Of a DNA stretch of 16,762 nucleotides, positions 15,101-16,762 are shown one piece after another (positions within the stretch are counted from its first letter, which is position 1; each line of letters begins with the position of its first letter). The notes beneath the pieces were generated by a model, which was not told the origin of the DNA, did no database searches, and worked only from the letters and a program-made list of their open reading frames with translations. The DNA lies in contig CAMLOF010000031.1 in NCBI GenBank assembly GCA_946481585.1, positions 1 to 16,762 on the forward strand, given 5' to 3'. Source of the DNA: an uncultured Macromonas sp. (GTDB taxonomy: Bacteria; Pseudomonadota; Gammaproteobacteria; Burkholderiales; Burkholderiaceae). The position numbers and the translations under genes are program-made.

Positions 15101-15622
15101 TCAGACGCGCTGCAGCCAAGCCTGCAGGTCTTCAGCGTGGACCTGCCCTATCTTGCGCTCGGCCACCCGGCCTTGGCGGTCGAACAGAATGGTGAAGGGC
15201 AAGCCCCCGCCCGTGTTGCCCAGCTGTTTGCTCAGGTCAACACCGGAAAGGCCCGCCATGGCCACGGGAAACGCCAGTGGCAGGCGCTCCAGAAACTTGC
15301 GCACTGGCGCAATCTGGTCCACCGCCAAGCCCAGCACCTGCCAGCCTTTGCCTTGCTGCTCACGGTAGAACGCGTTAAGCAAGGGCAATTCCTCCACACA
15401 GGGTGGGCACCACGTGGCCCAGAAGTTCAGCAACAAAGGCTGCCCGCGAAAATCCGCCATGCGCACGGTCTGCCCTTGTGGCCCGTTCCACTGCTGGCCC
15501 CACAAGGCATCCACCGCACCGTCTTGCACCTCGTGGGGCTGGTAGCGCCACCAGGCCCATCCGGCACCTGCCAGCGCGGCAGCGGCGGCAACGCCGCCTG
15601 TCAAAACATGTCTTCGGTTCAT
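15101..15622 (-). CDS. TlpA/ResA-like thioredoxin-family protein, membrane-anchored or exported
   Basis: A 173-residue thioredoxin-fold protein. The N-terminus MNRRHVLTGG plus a hydrophobic alanine-rich stretch to about residue 25 forms an anchor or cleavable leader (paired arginines, loosely Tat-like). The active site is WCPPC (C72, C75) in NFWATWCPPC and the cis-proline is P142 in GGGLPFT. WCPPC with FRGQPLLLNFWA is typical of TlpA/ResA/CcmG-type periplasmic reductases that keep cysteines of cytochromes c or other exported proteins reduced. The exact target cannot be told, and no cytochrome c maturation genes are visible. Its ATG overlaps the TGA of the upstream gene by the 4-bp ATGA, so the two are translationally coupled. 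Confidence 0.9.
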   Translation of the reverse strand: MNRRHVLTGGVAAAAALAGAGWAWWRYQPHEVQDGAVDALWGQQWNGPQGQTVRMADFRGQPLLLNFWATWCPPCVEELPLLNAFYREQQGKGWQVLGLAVDQIAPVRKFLERLPLAFPVAMAGLSGVDLSKQLGNTGGGLPFTILFDRQGRVAERKIGQVHAEDLQAWLQRV

Positions 15623-16221
15623 GATGGGTCCGACTCTGCCAACGCCAGCAAGTTTCGCAAGGCCTGTGCGTCACCTCGCGGCTTGCGCCCGAGTTCGTCA
15701 GGCAACAACGCACCCCGCTGGTCGCGCGTTTCGTGGATCAGCAGATGTACACCCACCCACTCCTGCAGTGCCTGGCTGCGGCTGCGCGTGCTCAACACGG
15801 GTACTTCGTGGCCGTGCAGGCCTGATGTGTTGCGAGCTTCGTAGTCCACGCCCTGGTTGATCAGCCAGATCTCCACGGCCTTGGGGTCGTCGCTGAACAG
15901 CTGCAGCTGGATGTCACTCATGCGCGTGGCCGTACCGTGCCACACCGCCCCACCTACCAGCGGCTGGAACTCCGCCAGCCGCTCCATCCACTCCAGCGCC
16001 AGTTCGCGCAGCACACGCAACTCGCCGGGTTGGGTGTCGGCGTGGAAGATGGCAATGTGTTCGCGCACGGCCGCTTCCACCTCGTATTTGTCGGGCAGCG
16101 GCGTGCGGGCGGGCAAACCCAGGGCTTTGAGCGCACGCCGCTTGGCGCTGCCGTAATCCAGGCCTTCGTCCACCACCAGCGCTGCCGCCGTGGCCGCGAT
16201 TTCCTGTTTCTCGGTATCCAT
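15619..16221 (-). CDS. Conserved protein of unknown function beside mpl
   Basis: A 200-residue protein beginning MDTEKQEIA. I recall close relatives next to mpl in Comamonadaceae, sharing the opening pattern (VVDEGLDYGSAKRRALK), PGELRVLRELALEWMERL, the central GAVWHGTATRMSDIQLQLF and a C-terminal DELGRKPRGDAQALRNLL. It has no signal peptide, membrane helix or recognised catalytic motif. The G-T-A-T-R-x-S-D stretch faintly recalls nucleotidyltransferase folds, but I do not claim this. The start at 16221 is the first ATG that matches the conserved opening; the reading frame is open further upstream but collides with mpl on the other strand. Its stop overlaps the thioredoxin start (ATGA). It is divergent from mpl with 57 bp between them. 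Relatives are sometimes labelled muramate ligases, apparently by neighbour transfer; no ligase motif is present. Confidence 0.85.
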   Translation of the reverse strand: MDTEKQEIAATAAALVVDEGLDYGSAKRRALKALGLPARTPLPDKYEVEAAVREHIAIFHADTQPGELRVLRELALEWMERLAEFQPLVGGAVWHGTATRMSDIQLQLFSDDPKAVEIWLINQGVDYEARNTSGLHGHEVPVLSTRSRSQALQEWVGVHLLIHETRDQRGALLPDELGRKPRGDAQALRNLLALAESDPS

Positions 16222-16278
16222 GCCCGCTATTGTGCCGCCCGCCGCAAAACCCACGCCGCGCCACCGATAATCCTGCCC

Positions 16279-16762
16279 ATGCACATTCACATTCTTGGCA
16301 TTTGCGGCACGTTCATGGGGGGCGTGGCCGCCTTGGCCCGCGAAGCTGGTCACAAGGTCACCGGCTGCGATGCGGGTGTTTACCCGCCCATGAGCGACCA
16401 GCTCCGCGCACTCGGCATCGATTTGATCGAAGGCTTCAGCGCCGACCAGATGGCCCTGAACCCCGACGTGTTCGTGATCGGCAACGTGGTCTCGCGCGCG
16501 CGCCTGCCCGACGGTTCGCCAAAGTTCCCGCTGATGGAGGCCATCCTCGACGCGGGCGCCCGCTACACCAGCGGCCCCCAGTGGATGAGCGAGCACATCC
16601 TGCAAGGCAGGCACGTACTGGCCGTAGCGGGCACACATGGCAAGACCACGACCACCTCCATGCTCACCTGGATTCTGGAGCACGCAGGGTTGCAACCGGG
16701 CTTTCTGGTAGGTGGTGTGCCGCTGAACTTTGGCGTATCCGCGCGCCTGGGCGGTTGGGGGG
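16279..16762 (+). CDS. mpl: UDP-N-acetylmuramate:L-Ala-gamma-D-Glu-meso-DAP ligase (5' part)
   Basis: The first 161 residues of a Mur ligase, running off the right edge. The opening MHIHILGICGTFMGG is the Mpl-specific nucleotide/UMurNAc-binding loop, followed by GNVVSRARLP and YTSGPQW (97-102) and the ATP-binding P loop GTHGKTTT (118-125). Residues 144-158 (VGGVPLNFG, then VSARLGG) also fit Mpl rather than MurC. The cytoplasmic enzyme joins the recycled tripeptide to UDP-N-acetylmuramate during peptidoglycan recycling. The ATG at 16279 follows the divergent start of the conserved unknown gene by 57 bp; no strong Shine-Dalgarno is visible. The remainder, with the central catalytic and C-terminal domains, is beyond the window. 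Confidence 0.95.
   Translation, partial: MHIHILGICGTFMGGVAALAREAGHKVTGCDAGVYPPMSDQLRALGIDLIEGFSADQMALNPDVFVIGNVVSRARLPDGSPKFPLMEAILDAGARYTSGPQWMSEHILQGRHVLAVAGTHGKTTTTSMLTWILEHAGLQPGFLVGGVPLNFGVSARLGGWG

Noticed and set aside
16222..16695. N-terminal extension of the conserved unknown protein on the minus strand
   Set aside because: The frame stays open upstream of 16221, but it is antisense to mpl, whose Mur ligase motifs are unmistakable. The conserved start of the family is at 16221.

Overview
The window is GC-rich, densely packed bacterial chromosome. Its gene content (an Mpl-type muropeptide ligase beside a small conserved protein I recall from Comamonadaceae, DmpR-type aromatic regulation and many c-di-GMP proteins) suggests a betaproteobacterium, probably Comamonadaceae (Hydrogenophaga/Acidovorax-like). 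This is judged from remembered protein similarity; no database search was run.

Left part (1-5971), aromatic catabolism. The last 31 codons of a chemoreceptor (1-96, +) overlap tail to tail with a sigma54-dependent DmpR/XylR-family activator (71-1861, -). Divergent from the activator is a four-gene p-cresol operon in the order known from Pseudomonas putida plasmids: pchA (4-hydroxybenzaldehyde dehydrogenase), pchC (cytochrome subunit of p-cresol methylhydroxylase), pchX (unknown function, with a twin-arginine-like leader) and pchF (flavoprotein subunit). The 213-bp divergent region carries two TTGATCAA boxes one helical turn apart (activator sites) and a near-perfect -24/-12 promoter aimed at pchA. 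The regulator keeps the phenol-pocket and zinc residues of MopR/DmpR, so p-cresol or a related phenol is the likely inducer. The operon converts p-cresol to 4-hydroxybenzoate; genes for later steps are not here.

Junction (5972-6389): a 78-codon remnant of a major facilitator transporter C-terminus (minus strand) with a short perfect hairpin.

Middle part (6390-15082), signalling. A soluble PAS-PAS histidine kinase, a single-domain receiver and a receiver-GGDEF-EAL protein form a probable operon, a phosphorelay with two possible receivers. It converges on a degenerate HD-GYP protein (minus). That gene is divergent from an intact HD-GYP protein, which is translationally coupled (ATGA) to a PAS-GGDEF-EAL protein. 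Four proteins with c-di-GMP synthesis or breakdown domains lie in about 6.7 kb.

Right part (15101-16762), cell envelope and housekeeping. A TlpA-like thioredoxin and a conserved unknown protein form an ATGA-coupled minus-strand pair, divergent from the 5' part of mpl (peptidoglycan recycling), which runs off the window. I saw no tRNA, rRNA, CRISPR array or intact insertion sequence.
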